Source: Nitrososphaerales archaeon (lineage in GTDB: Archaea > Thermoproteota > Nitrososphaeria > Nitrososphaerales > Nitrososphaeraceae). Taken from it: a stretch of 34,633 bases of DNA. The notes under the pieces were generated by a model. The model had not been told where the DNA came from. It saw only the letters and a list, made by a program, of their open reading frames with translations, and did not search any database. This document shows positions 16,425-24,223 of this stretch, in pieces; position 1 is the stretch's first letter, and every line of letters begins with the position of its first letter. A program made the translations under genes and the position numbers. The stretch spans positions 1-34,633 of the forward strand of contig JARBAW010000015.1 of NCBI GenBank assembly GCA_029237505.1, in the 5' to 3' direction.

Positions 16425-16578
16425 CTAAAAGACATCACCTGACAGGACCAAAAACAATGTCATGTTAAACCATGTTCATTAATGTCAAGTTCTGAAAAAA
16501 TCACAAGCTCAATGAAGCAAAGACCCAACAATTTCATCTCACGGTTATATATTTGGTTTACAATTATACTATTAATCT

Positions 16579-17085
16579 ATGAACAAAAACTTCAAGGACG
16601 AAACTAATCCAGAGGATAAATCACACGCATCGAATACCGATAAAGAATCTAATATACAAAATGAAAAGTTGGCCCCAGAAATTCCAAAGGCCTACATCAA
16701 TAAGCCGATAAACTCAAAAAAAACTAGAAAATCAAATTCAAATGTAAAGATAGAAGATTACGATTTGATAGTAAATAGTCTGCGAGATGCCACCACATCA
16801 TTCATGGATGTTATTTTTTCACTTGGCAAGAAAGCTCAAGAAATTAGAGATAAGGCTGAGGAAACGTTCACAGTTGGAGCTAGGAGGGATGCAAAGGATA
16901 TACAGGCACTCGGTGACTATGTGGAAAATGTGATCAAGGGCTTCGAAGATACGATGGCAGAAATAAAAATGAGAAATTATGGTGACGAAGAAAAGTTACT
17001 GAAAGGTTACAAGAAGCTACTCGTAGAGCAAATAAATCTCATTAATGCGAGGATAGAATTAGTAAAGAGACTTAAATCTAGATAA
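16579..17085 (+). CDS. Helical/coiled-coil protein of unknown function
   Basis: A 168-residue protein. The first 50 residues are polar, lysine-rich and probably disordered. From about 55 onward it is predicted helical with heptad-like spacing (LRDATTSFMDVIFSLGKKAQEI; LLVEQINLINARIELVKRL). There is no signal peptide or membrane helix and no cysteine. I recognise it only as a likely conserved thaumarchaeal protein. A TATA-like TTATATATTT (16545-16554) gives a short leader. No partner is suggested by neighbours. Confidence 0.6.
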   Translation: MNKNFKDETNPEDKSHASNTDKESNIQNEKLAPEIPKAYINKPINSKKTRKSNSNVKIEDYDLIVNSLRDATTSFMDVIFSLGKKAQEIRDKAEETFTVGARRDAKDIQALGDYVENVIKGFEDTMAEIKMRNYGDEEKLLKGYKKLLVEQINLINARIELVKRLKSR

Positions 17086-17277
17086 TTATAGAACTTGAAT
17101 GAAATAATTTTCTCTAGATTCTGATTACCATGTTTATCAACAATTTACTAATTTTTAGAAACAGTATTTTGACATGACTTTTTTCTTTCGCTGCTGCTAG
17201 ATTATTATTTTTTTTGACCATTAGATCCAATTTTTTAAGAATATTTAAGTGCATGCAAATCATCAGTACTAGAAAAC

Positions 17278-17895
17278 ATGACATCAATTTTCGATGATAT
17301 AAATCGGAGTAGTGTACCTATTGGATTATCAGTATTTGCCGTTTTTTCAATCTTTCTCATTGTTGGCTTTGTTGAACATAATCTGGCGTTCGGATTATTT
17401 CATGAAAATTCTATTATTCCTATTGCTGCTGAATCAGAGTTTCTTACCTACGATGATCTTATTACAGGATTCAGCATGAAATATCCACAAAATTGGGATA
17501 GGGCCCAACACATTGACAAATCGGTTACTTTCCATGCTCCTAAGGAGAGTAATTCTGATATAAGTCCAGCAGATCTTGGAATAATGGTAATTCAAGTAAC
17601 ACCAAATATTACACTCGCTTCTATAACACAGACTCAACTAGATACTTTAAAGAAACTATATCCAGATTTTCAAATACAGGAATCTGTTGAAAGCACTTTT
17701 CTGGGACATCCGGCGCACATGATTATCTTTACGGCAACTGACAACACAGAAACTATGCGAAAGGCAATGCAGATTTGGTTTAAGGAAGATTCCAAAGCAT
17801 ATTTGGTAACTTACAAATCAGATAGTGAAAGATTTTCTAAATATCTACCCACAATTGATAGAATGTTAAACACCTTTTATACATACAAGAATTAA
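17278..17895 (+). CDS. PsbP-like membrane-anchored/secreted protein
   Basis: A 205-residue protein with one N-terminal hydrophobic segment (about 15-40), then a soluble outside domain. The domain begins LTYDDLITGFSMKYPQNWDRAQH and has MVIQVTPNITL, GHPAHMIIFTATD and a final YLPTIDRMLNTFYTY, the PsbP/DUF1795-like pattern common in thaumarchaeal secreted proteins. Its role outside the cell is unknown (surface, electron-transport or stress related). An AT element near 17238-17249 precedes the ATG. It is convergent with the KAP NTPase gene. Confidence 0.65.
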   Translation: MTSIFDDINRSSVPIGLSVFAVFSIFLIVGFVEHNLAFGLFHENSIIPIAAESEFLTYDDLITGFSMKYPQNWDRAQHIDKSVTFHAPKESNSDISPADLGIMVIQVTPNITLASITQTQLDTLKKLYPDFQIQESVESTFLGHPAHMIIFTATDNTETMRKAMQIWFKEDSKAYLVTYKSDSERFSKYLPTIDRMLNTFYTYKN

Positions 17896-17972
17896 TTCAG
17901 TATAGATAACAATGTATTAATATTCAGTATTCTTGCAGCTGGTCACTAATACTAACCTTAGAGATCATTTGC

Positions 17973-20126
17973 TCATTCTTCGGGCAGCCTTGAAATTGTC
18001 AACAAATCTTCAATATTTTCTTCGCTAACCCCTTTCCTGGCCAATTCTCTTCTAAGTTTCTTCTTATCCTTAATCTTCTGAGGCACGTTTCGTGTATACT
18101 GGGTTATATAATCGATAAACTGAGGATCATCAATTGTAGCATTATTAAATTCTGTACTGGAATTTACTGTTAGGGATTCATAATTCGGATTTATTATGAT
18201 GGAGTTTGTTAGTTCTGTATGCTTGAGGTCGGCTCCACCTAAATCCACACCAACCAGTCTGGCTCCCCCAAGATTAGCACCCACTAACCTGGCTCCCCCA
18301 AGATTAGCACCCACTAACTTTGCACCTACCAAATGAGCATCTCTCAGATTAGCTCCCCAAAGACGAGTACTAACTAGATTAGCTCCCCAAAGACGGGCCC
18401 CAACCAAATCAGCTCCTCCTAAATTAGTGCCAACCAATCTGGCGCCACTTAAATTGGCACCCATCAAATCCGCGCCACTTAAATTGGCACCCATCAAATC
18501 CGCACCATCAATGTCACTGCCACTTAAATTGGCACCCATCAAATCCGCATCCCTAAGATCCGCATCCCTAAGATCCGCATCCCTAAGATCCGCATCCCTA
18601 AGATCCGCATCCCTAAGATCCGCATCCCTAAGATCCGCATCCCTAAGATCCGCTTCTCTCATAGATAGAATTTTAAATTCACTGGCTCTTTTATCATTGA
18701 ATTCATTGATCTTTCCACTTTGGAGTAACTTTATAGCTTCGTAGTTTATTGCTTTTCTATGTGTTCTGGTTGGTTCCACGGATGTTTCTATAGCGTGATG
18801 ATAGATATTCCAATCCCGTACGTTTTTCAAAGTATCTGAATTTTGTATTAGAAAATTCCACAAACCAGAATCCGTTTTAAAATCGCGTAACACTTTCCAC
18901 ACTTTTATGTCTCGTTCTTCTTTTTTTTCTTCATACAAATCCAAACTCTTTAGACGCGTTTCATCATCCATCTTCAGATACTTATCTAATTCCTTAAAGA
19001 AAGAATCATCTGATTTTACCAATATATTATAAAATTTGGTCCATCGCAAATGAATCGCTTGAATGATTAGTAATTCTTTTGCCTCAAAATTTTTCTTACC
19101 CGAAAAAATCAATTCTTTTGCCTCAAAATTTTTCTTACCCGAAAATATCTCATGCGCTACAAAAAAGTTATTCAAAAATCTTTTGATCTCTCTGGGATTA
19201 TTGTCAATTGCTATTGAAATTAGATCTATATTCTTTTCTATAAGGTCCCTAAATTTATCATGTATCATTCCCTTTTTTATTAAATCTTTGACCAGGTTAA
19301 CAATATCCTGATTACTCCATCTGGGTAAAGTAATCGGTATTTGAATCAACTTCTTAATAAAATGCTCTCCATCAATACTCGTCTTGCTATTTTCTATGTT
19401 GCTTAACTTGAAAATCATATCATGACTTAATCCAATGATATAAACAAAACCCTCAATATCATGGAATATTCTTATAAGTTCCAATATTTCAAGTGCCCTC
19501 TTCGGAGAACATTTATCCAAATCGTCTACGAATACAATAATCCTAAATGCAGGATTATCTAGGCGAAGATTTCTTATTTCTTTTTTGATTTCGTCCAATC
19601 CATCAAAATAAACCGTGTCTCTATCTAATTCTGCTATTAGTTGGATTTTTGAATTTAATTCCTTTTTGAAAGTATCAAGCATCTCATTTGAAATTTCATC
19701 CTCTTCTGATGCATACTTGGATATGATTGACGTAAGAATGTCTGGAGTCTTCTTGAGAAAATTTATTGCACTTGTTTCCAATTTCTGTTTTAATACTTCA
19801 AATTGTTTCTCAGTCGGTAACGCAAATGCTATGCTTTTTAGCAATGAAACAACAGGGAATTGTTCCTGTTTATAGCGCCAAGCTTCAAGAGTTACTCTAA
19901 CCAAATCTTTATCAGTTTGAAGGATTTTGTCTACAGCGTTTATCAAAGTGGTTTTCCCTGTCCCCCAATCACCAAAAATGCCGATTGTAAATTTCGGCTG
20001 TGAATTTCTAACTATGCTGGCTATCGCACTAGCGTATAAATTGAAATCAAGAATTGGATCATCGGCAATATCATCTGTTAAGATTAACCCTTTTTGAAAT
20101 ACTTCATCCTCTGAGGACAAAATCAC
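17973..20126 (-). CDS. KAP-family P-loop NTPase with pentapeptide-repeat domain
   Basis: A 717-residue protein. The KAP NTPase domain has Walker A GDWGTGKTT at 52-60 and Walker B IIVFVDDLDKC at 197-207, the DDLDxC form typical of KAP. A helical region follows to about 480, containing a 13-residue tandem duplication (IFSGKKNFEAKEL twice). A pentapeptide-repeat right-handed beta-helix spans about 486-635 (ADLRD, ANLSG, ARLVG units), followed by a 75-residue charged tail. No membrane helices are evident. KAP and pentapeptide proteins are linked to membrane-associated ATPase roles and to biological conflict; a defence or DNA-mimic role here is inference. The start is a GTG at 20126 with a TATA-like element at about 20150-20157. 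It is flanked by a 444-bp empty gap. Confidence 0.85.
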   Translation of the reverse strand: MILSSEDEVFQKGLILTDDIADDPILDFNLYASAIASIVRNSQPKFTIGIFGDWGTGKTTLINAVDKILQTDKDLVRVTLEAWRYKQEQFPVVSLLKSIAFALPTEKQFEVLKQKLETSAINFLKKTPDILTSIISKYASEEDEISNEMLDTFKKELNSKIQLIAELDRDTVYFDGLDEIKKEIRNLRLDNPAFRIIVFVDDLDKCSPKRALEILELIRIFHDIEGFVYIIGLSHDMIFKLSNIENSKTSIDGEHFIKKLIQIPITLPRWSNQDIVNLVKDLIKKGMIHDKFRDLIEKNIDLISIAIDNNPREIKRFLNNFFVAHEIFSGKKNFEAKELIFSGKKNFEAKELLIIQAIHLRWTKFYNILVKSDDSFFKELDKYLKMDDETRLKSLDLYEEKKEERDIKVWKVLRDFKTDSGLWNFLIQNSDTLKNVRDWNIYHHAIETSVEPTRTHRKAINYEAIKLLQSGKINEFNDKRASEFKILSMREADLRDADLRDADLRDADLRDADLRDADLRDADLRDADLMGANLSGSDIDGADLMGANLSGADLMGANLSGARLVGTNLGGADLVGARLWGANLVSTRLWGANLRDAHLVGAKLVGANLGGARLVGANLGGARLVGVDLGGADLKHTELTNSIIINPNYESLTVNSSTEFNNATIDDPQFIDYITQYTRNVPQKIKDKKKLRRELARKGVSEENIEDLLTISRLPEE
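18259..18548. repeat. 30-bp duplications inside the pentapeptide domain
   Basis: One 30-bp unit (starting ctggctcccccaag) is perfectly repeated at 18259-18288 and 18289-18318. A second (starting gccacttaaattggc) occurs at 18444-18473, 18474-18503 and 18519-18548, all identical. Thirty bases equal two pentapeptides, so the frame is kept. Identity at synonymous sites points to recent duplication. Confidence 0.9.
18544..18648. repeat. Seven perfect 15-bp tandem repeats
   Basis: The unit tccgcatccctaaga is repeated seven times without a mismatch. On the coding (minus) strand each copy encodes one ADLRD pentapeptide. The copy flanking it at 18649 diverges. Confidence 0.95.
19072..19149. repeat. 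39-bp tandem duplication in the KAP gene
   Basis: Two adjacent 39-bp copies (19072-19110 and 19111-19149) differ at one base. They encode IFSGKKNFEAKEL twice in the helical part of the protein. The frame is preserved. Confidence 0.95.
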
Positions 20127-20570
20127 ATCTTACTTTAAACTTGATTCATTTTTAAGTATTTGTTGCTAAGGAAGCCGATATGGAATCTATTTGTGGATTT
20201 AGAAGAATAAGACATTCAGATTATGCGCTAACAAGTAGTTAATGAATAGTTAATTGGTCCATAATTAATATTCAAGCAAGTTGAGGACTTGGAGGAGTAG
20301 TCATTATTTCACAGCCTATACTTTTGCATTGCGATCACTTATATCTGGTTTATGGACATTGTTGTTTTGCTTGATGTTCAAATCTTTTACTCATACTAAT
20401 TAAAAATAATTACTAATTTGGAGACCTTCAATATCAGTTACTGAGCTCCTTCGAATACTTCCTCAATCATATGATAGCCTCTAAAATGAACGATATTATT
20501 TCAGAGTAACATAGATCGATGAAAATATATTTAAATTCATTATGATTAATAATTGTCAGTCAGTGTTTAT
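20127..20570. other. 444-bp gap without a recognisable gene
   Basis: The stretch is AT-rich. It holds the promoter region of the KAP gene (TATA-like at about 20150-20157) and otherwise several stop codons in all frames. I see no tRNA, zinc micro-protein, hairpin with T-run or repeat in it. Confidence 0.5.
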
Positions 20571-20909
20571 CTATTGAAGGGGATTTATGGAATGTCCTAT
20601 TATGCTATCCCCTTTCATGACAATACAACATGGACATTTTTCGTTTATGCATACTACTGCTTGTTCATGTTTACATACCGTGCAAATGCAAGGTTGTTGT
20701 TGTATTTTACCCAGCTGTTCCATTTCCTTCTTTTCTCTGCGTGATCTTTCATCCGAATATAACCACAGAAATACTACAGGTATTCCGATTGCAAAGAAAA
20801 TTAGCATAGTACGGACAGGAACTTTCAAGACAAATAATGCAAGACCAAAAATCAATACCCCTATACCCAAAGTGGCAAGCCAACGATTTGTGAGTTTATC
20901 CATATCCAT
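20571..20909 (-). CDS. Two-helix membrane protein with Cys-rich zinc tail
   Basis: A 112-residue protein. It has two membrane helices (about 11-29 and 34-51), a charged stretch (ERSRREKKEMEQ), and a cysteine-rich cytosolic end with C74, C76, C79, C87, C92, C94 and C95, likely binding zinc or another metal. The ATG at 20909 gives MDMDKLTNRW. The family is not recognised. The neighbouring coiled-coil gene ends 13 nt upstream on the same strand, so the two may be co-transcribed. Confidence 0.6.
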   Translation of the reverse strand: MDMDKLTNRWLATLGIGVLIFGLALFVLKVPVRTMLIFFAIGIPVVFLWLYSDERSRREKKEMEQLGKIQQQPCICTVCKHEQAVVCINEKCPCCIVMKGDSIIGHSINPLQ

Positions 20910-20922
20910 TTTAAGTCAACTC

Positions 20923-21216
20923 TCACCTAATGTAAGCACTTTCACCCTCACCATTTTCAATATCTTTGTTTTGTTCATTCAAATTAATAATAGTTGAATC
21001 GACGTAAGTCTTTTTCCTTTTCCTACGCAATTTTCTCACTTCCTCAAGTATCTCTCTTAATTGATCCTCGGATATCTTGGCGATTTTAGCATCACATTCT
21101 ATGCCTTTTAATTCCAGAACCTGTTCTGTTAGATTAATTATCTCTTCTCTATCTCTTTCTTCCTCGTCGGTTAACATATTAGCGCTTTTGAACCGAAAAA
21201 AGGCAAATTCACTCAT
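20923..21216 (-). CDS. Charged coiled-coil protein, unknown function
   Basis: A 97-residue protein from ATG 21216 (MSEFAFFRF). It is dominated by charged helix (DEEERDREEIINLTEQVLELKG; ISEDQLREILEEVRKLRRKRKK) and has a polar tail. A longer TTG start at 21237 is possible, but an AT element at about 21243-21251 is better spaced for the ATG. No family is recognised. It ends 13 nt before the membrane/Cys-tail gene and probably forms an operon with it. Confidence 0.5.
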   Translation of the reverse strand: MSEFAFFRFKSANMLTDEEERDREEIINLTEQVLELKGIECDAKIAKISEDQLREILEEVRKLRRKRKKTYVDSTIINLNEQNKDIENGEGESAYIR

Positions 21217-21469
21217 CCTATTATAATATTGCAACAAACTTACTATTATTCTGTAATGTTTGATTGGATTTTAAGACCAGAACTTGGACTTTCATATTCT
21301 TGGATCGTGCAAAATACATTTCATATAAAATACATGTCTACACAAAATGATATTTGTTCTTCTTACCTTTGTGGGCTTCAGATGCCCAGTTCCTTTAATA
21401 GGGTTCATCAAGAATGTTCAATCCTTTAAAAAAGCCTAGAGTGCTAATTTGTTGCCAAAGAACATAACA

Positions 21470-21883
21470 TTATGTCAAGCCTTCTACCGGAGCAAATCCA
21501 TGATAATATGGAATTTGACCCAATTCATCCTTGGGCGGAATTTCTGCAATTGATATTAAATGGCCCTCTGGGTCCTCGATAATTGCATGTTTTCCAAAAG
21601 ATTCCTGAGTAATCTTCTTGTGGAATTTGACCCCTTTTTCTTCCAGTCTTTTACAAACGGATTCCAGGTTACTGACATTGAATCCTACTAGCATATTTGA
21701 AAAGCCTTTCTGTTTGATACGTGCTGGATGTAATGCTAACACAGCACCTTGAGCCTCATTTTGAAATTCAACCCAATCTGCCGACTCGTTTTTTATTTTG
21801 AGTTCAAGAGTATCTCTGTAGAAGGATATACTTTTTTGTAAATCCTCAACTAAAAGAATAGCAGCTCCAAGTCGTTTGAACAT
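21470..21883 (-). CDS. VOC/glyoxalase-fold protein
   Basis: A 137-residue vicinal-oxygen-chelate protein with two beta-alpha-beta-beta-beta modules: AAILLVEDLQKSISFYRDTLELKI at the start, and KHAIIEDPEGHLISIAEIPP in the second half. Family members include glyoxalase I, dioxygenases and resistance proteins. Metal ligands are not certain from this single sequence, and the substrate is unknown. It is a single gene with an ATG start, upstream of a 230-bp gap on its 3' side. Confidence 0.85.
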   Translation of the reverse strand: MFKRLGAAILLVEDLQKSISFYRDTLELKIKNESADWVEFQNEAQGAVLALHPARIKQKGFSNMLVGFNVSNLESVCKRLEEKGVKFHKKITQESFGKHAIIEDPEGHLISIAEIPPKDELGQIPYYHGFAPVEGLT

Positions 21884-21995
21884 CCAACTCTCATTATTTC
21901 TTTTGACTTAAATTTTATTCGGTCCACAATCCTTCATCAAAAATAACCAAATAAGCAATCATTCAAAGTGGTGTTGCAAAACGAACCTGAAGCAC

Positions 21996-22304
21996 TCACT
22001 TCAATTTGTTCATAACAGAATCAACCTTCTGATCAAGATTTTGTTCTTTATCCAATCTTTCATCAATATGCACAATAGAGATTATTCTCTGTATTCCAGA
22101 AGATTTAACCGCTTCATGTGCAATATTTATTGCATTTAGAATGTCTACCATATTATTTGATTGAATTTGAGTTCCTAGTGGAGTAAGGGTTGCTTTCAGA
22201 TCTTTGATTCCGCTAATCGCGTCAAAAGCAATCGCTATCTCTTTACTCATGCTTGTTCCTGAACGAGAACCCACAGGAACAAGACTTATCTCCGCGGTAA
22301 TCAT
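21996..22304 (-). CDS. Thiamine-binding protein (MTH1187/YqgV family)
   Basis: A 102-residue cytosolic protein of the UPF0045 / MTH1187 / YkoF-like family: MITAEISLVPVGSRSGTSMSKEIA, TLTPLGTQIQ, and an IISIVHIDERLD strand. Members bind thiamine or hydroxymethylpyrimidine-like ligands as ferredoxin-like dimers or tetramers. The match in length and pattern is good. It stands alone on the minus strand; the NCS1 permease about 10 kb away could supply a related compound, but nothing links them directly. Confidence 0.85.
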   Translation of the reverse strand: MITAEISLVPVGSRSGTSMSKEIAIAFDAISGIKDLKATLTPLGTQIQSNNMVDILNAINIAHEAVKSSGIQRIISIVHIDERLDKEQNLDQKVDSVMNKLK

Positions 22305-22419
22305 TCTATAACTTTATTCTCTGAAAAATTATTTAAGTACTCCTTTTTCGAGAATCCTGAGAGGAAGAATTATTTTCTATTATCACGAAAGCTCGAATAA
22401 TAGAACATTAGTAGGTAAT

Positions 22420-22875
22420 CTATTGCGTTTTATTTAGAACTAGATTGCTTGTTATTGAATTAGAAAGTGCAGCAGTCTTATTCAAATCAGTAAATACTAC
22501 TACGGTAGTAATTGATTGGATAGAGCTATTTGGTAAACTGGTAACAAATTGCTGAAAACCATTCTTGTCTGCTTTGAATCCATTTGGAATTGACGTAGTT
22601 TTCATTAAAGTTCCATTTGCCGTGTATATTTTCATTGTTCCACTGATTTGTTTGTCAACCGTGGCAGGATCGGTAACCGAATAAGTTGTAGTTAACTTGA
22701 CCACCTGGACGTTCTTACCTTGTGGTAAATAAAATTGGGCATCATTTAATTTTAGATTTATCTCCATCCCATGATTCGAAAATGCCGATTGCTGTATAAA
22801 CGGAAGGATAAATACGCCCACCATGATAAATAGGACAATATAACGACAATTTCCATTTTTGTTATTCCAATCCAT
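22420..22875 (-). CDS. Secreted beta-sandwich-like protein, unknown function
   Basis: A 151-residue protein with an N-terminal signal/membrane anchor (about 12-32: IVLFIMVGVFILPFIQQSAF) and an outside domain rich in Thr, Asn and Val strands (VVKLTTTYSVTD; SITTVVVFTDLNKT). Several Asn-x-Ser/Thr sites could carry N-glycans. No named family is recognised; an Ig-like or surface role is inference. It lies between the thiamine-binding protein and the MFS transporter genes on the same strand, with gaps over 100 nt. Confidence 0.5.
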   Translation of the reverse strand: MDWNNKNGNCRYIVLFIMVGVFILPFIQQSAFSNHGMEINLKLNDAQFYLPQGKNVQVVKLTTTYSVTDPATVDKQISGTMKIYTANGTLMKTTSIPNGFKADKNGFQQFVTSLPNSSIQSITTVVVFTDLNKTAALSNSITSNLVLNKTQ

Positions 22876-23013
22876 TCAAATATTCACCTTTTTACTCATA
22901 GAATATCATTTGAACATTTAATTCAAACTCGACATATATTAACTAGAATATGCGGAATGGATTTTAATTAAGTGATAGTTTAGAATATTTCATCTTGATA
23001 CAAAATAATTTAT

Positions 23014-24168
23014 TCATTTTAACCTAACTACTGGAAGTATCAATATGATAATAACCAAACCTCCTAACAACCATGCTATCTCATATCCCAAGCTGCTTAC
23101 TATTCTGGAAAAAAAGACTGGGACCCAGAAGACGCCAAATAATGAAAGACCATTTACGAAACTTACGGCAAGAGTCTGATATTGAGGTTGTGCCTTGTTG
23201 ATTTCTTTTGCTTTTGCGTATACTATTACAAACCCCGCAGATAAGAAAAATCCTGATATAAGGATCAATACTGTAATAGCATATAGTGAATCAGTTGCAA
23301 ATGCGGCCATGCTGCAGGCACTGATTATGCCAGAAATAAAGAGTAGTTTCCTTGCATTTCCAATCTTATCGTAAAGCTTCCCAAAAAACGGTGATGAGGC
23401 AAGGGCGACTATTAGATTTAGGCTTCCTATTAACCCTGCATCAATTGGATTAATTTTTAAGTGATCTACAAAGTAGAACACAGTAAAAGTCAAAATCATA
23501 CTCGATCCTGCTTGAAATCCCAACAATGTGATTCCAAGGATAATCAATGATTTGTTAAATAATGTCGAAAAAACATGAGATATCCTAATCCTAAACTCAT
23601 TGCTTATTTCATCGGCGGCTTTTAGTAATGTGCTTCTCAATAGAATGGCAGTTGATATTCCCAACCCACCACTTAAAACAAGTGATGATCTCCAACCTAA
23701 TTGTTCAGCCAGTATCACCCAGCCAAACAATCCTATTATTCCCCCCAAGGCATGGGCTGAATTTAGCAGTCCGATTCCCAGTCCTTCCGATTCCTTTCCT
23801 AAATATTTCGAAATTAGGATAACACTTGGTCCAAAAAAACATGCCATACCTAAACCAATTATAAACCTCAAAAGGGTTATTTGCGAAGTGTTACTGGCTA
23901 ATCCAGTTACTAATGCTCCCGTTGAGGCAATCATGATTCCGTATATGGCAATCTTTCTGGGACCATATTTTGCAGCGATGATTCCTGCAGGCACTTGAAA
24001 TAGACCTACACCGACAAGAAAGCTGGCACTTATTATTCCAAGCATAGCGATGTTTTCTTTAAAATCAGAAGCAACAAAGTAGAAGACAGAAGCCATGTTA
24101 AACCAATTGATTGTATATACTACTCTGGCAAGCATTAATGAAAGAGTCGCCGTTTTATTTGGCTTCAT
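23014..24168 (-). CDS. MFS transporter
   Basis: A 384-residue major-facilitator permease with about 12 helices. Motif A-like loops are present at both halves: PAGIIAAKYGPRK at about 60-72 and GKLYDKIGNARK at about 256-268. The central loop is short. It is close to the nitrate/cyanate-type or sugar-phosphate-type 'NarK-like' general pattern, but the substrate cannot be assigned. It ends the run of minus-strand genes and starts 55 nt from the stop of the cupredoxin-cyclase gene, so co-expression with it is possible. Confidence 0.85.
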   Translation of the reverse strand: MKPNKTATLSLMLARVVYTINWFNMASVFYFVASDFKENIAMLGIISASFLVGVGLFQVPAGIIAAKYGPRKIAIYGIMIASTGALVTGLASNTSQITLLRFIIGLGMACFFGPSVILISKYLGKESEGLGIGLLNSAHALGGIIGLFGWVILAEQLGWRSSLVLSGGLGISTAILLRSTLLKAADEISNEFRIRISHVFSTLFNKSLIILGITLLGFQAGSSMILTFTVFYFVDHLKINPIDAGLIGSLNLIVALASSPFFGKLYDKIGNARKLLFISGIISACSMAAFATDSLYAITVLILISGFFLSAGFVIVYAKAKEINKAQPQYQTLAVSFVNGLSLFGVFWVPVFFSRIVSSLGYEIAWLLGGLVIIILILPVVRLK

Positions 24169-24223
24169 GAGATGGTTACCTTTCTCTGAAAATGCTGTTC
24201 GAATTTTCTATCGTCAAGAAAGT

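Noticed and set aside
18544-18648. Short exact repeats as a possible CRISPR array
   Set aside because: Units are 15 bp with no spacers and lie inside a coding frame in steps of five codons.
18427-18744. Plus-strand frame of Ser/Ala/Leu repeats opposite the KAP gene
   Set aside because: It is the antisense shadow of the pentapeptide repeats; repetitive DNA keeps frames open on both strands.
21229-21429. Plus-strand frame of 66 codons between the coiled-coil and VOC genes
   Set aside because: It begins within the neighbour's promoter region, has no recognisable domain and its composition looks non-coding.
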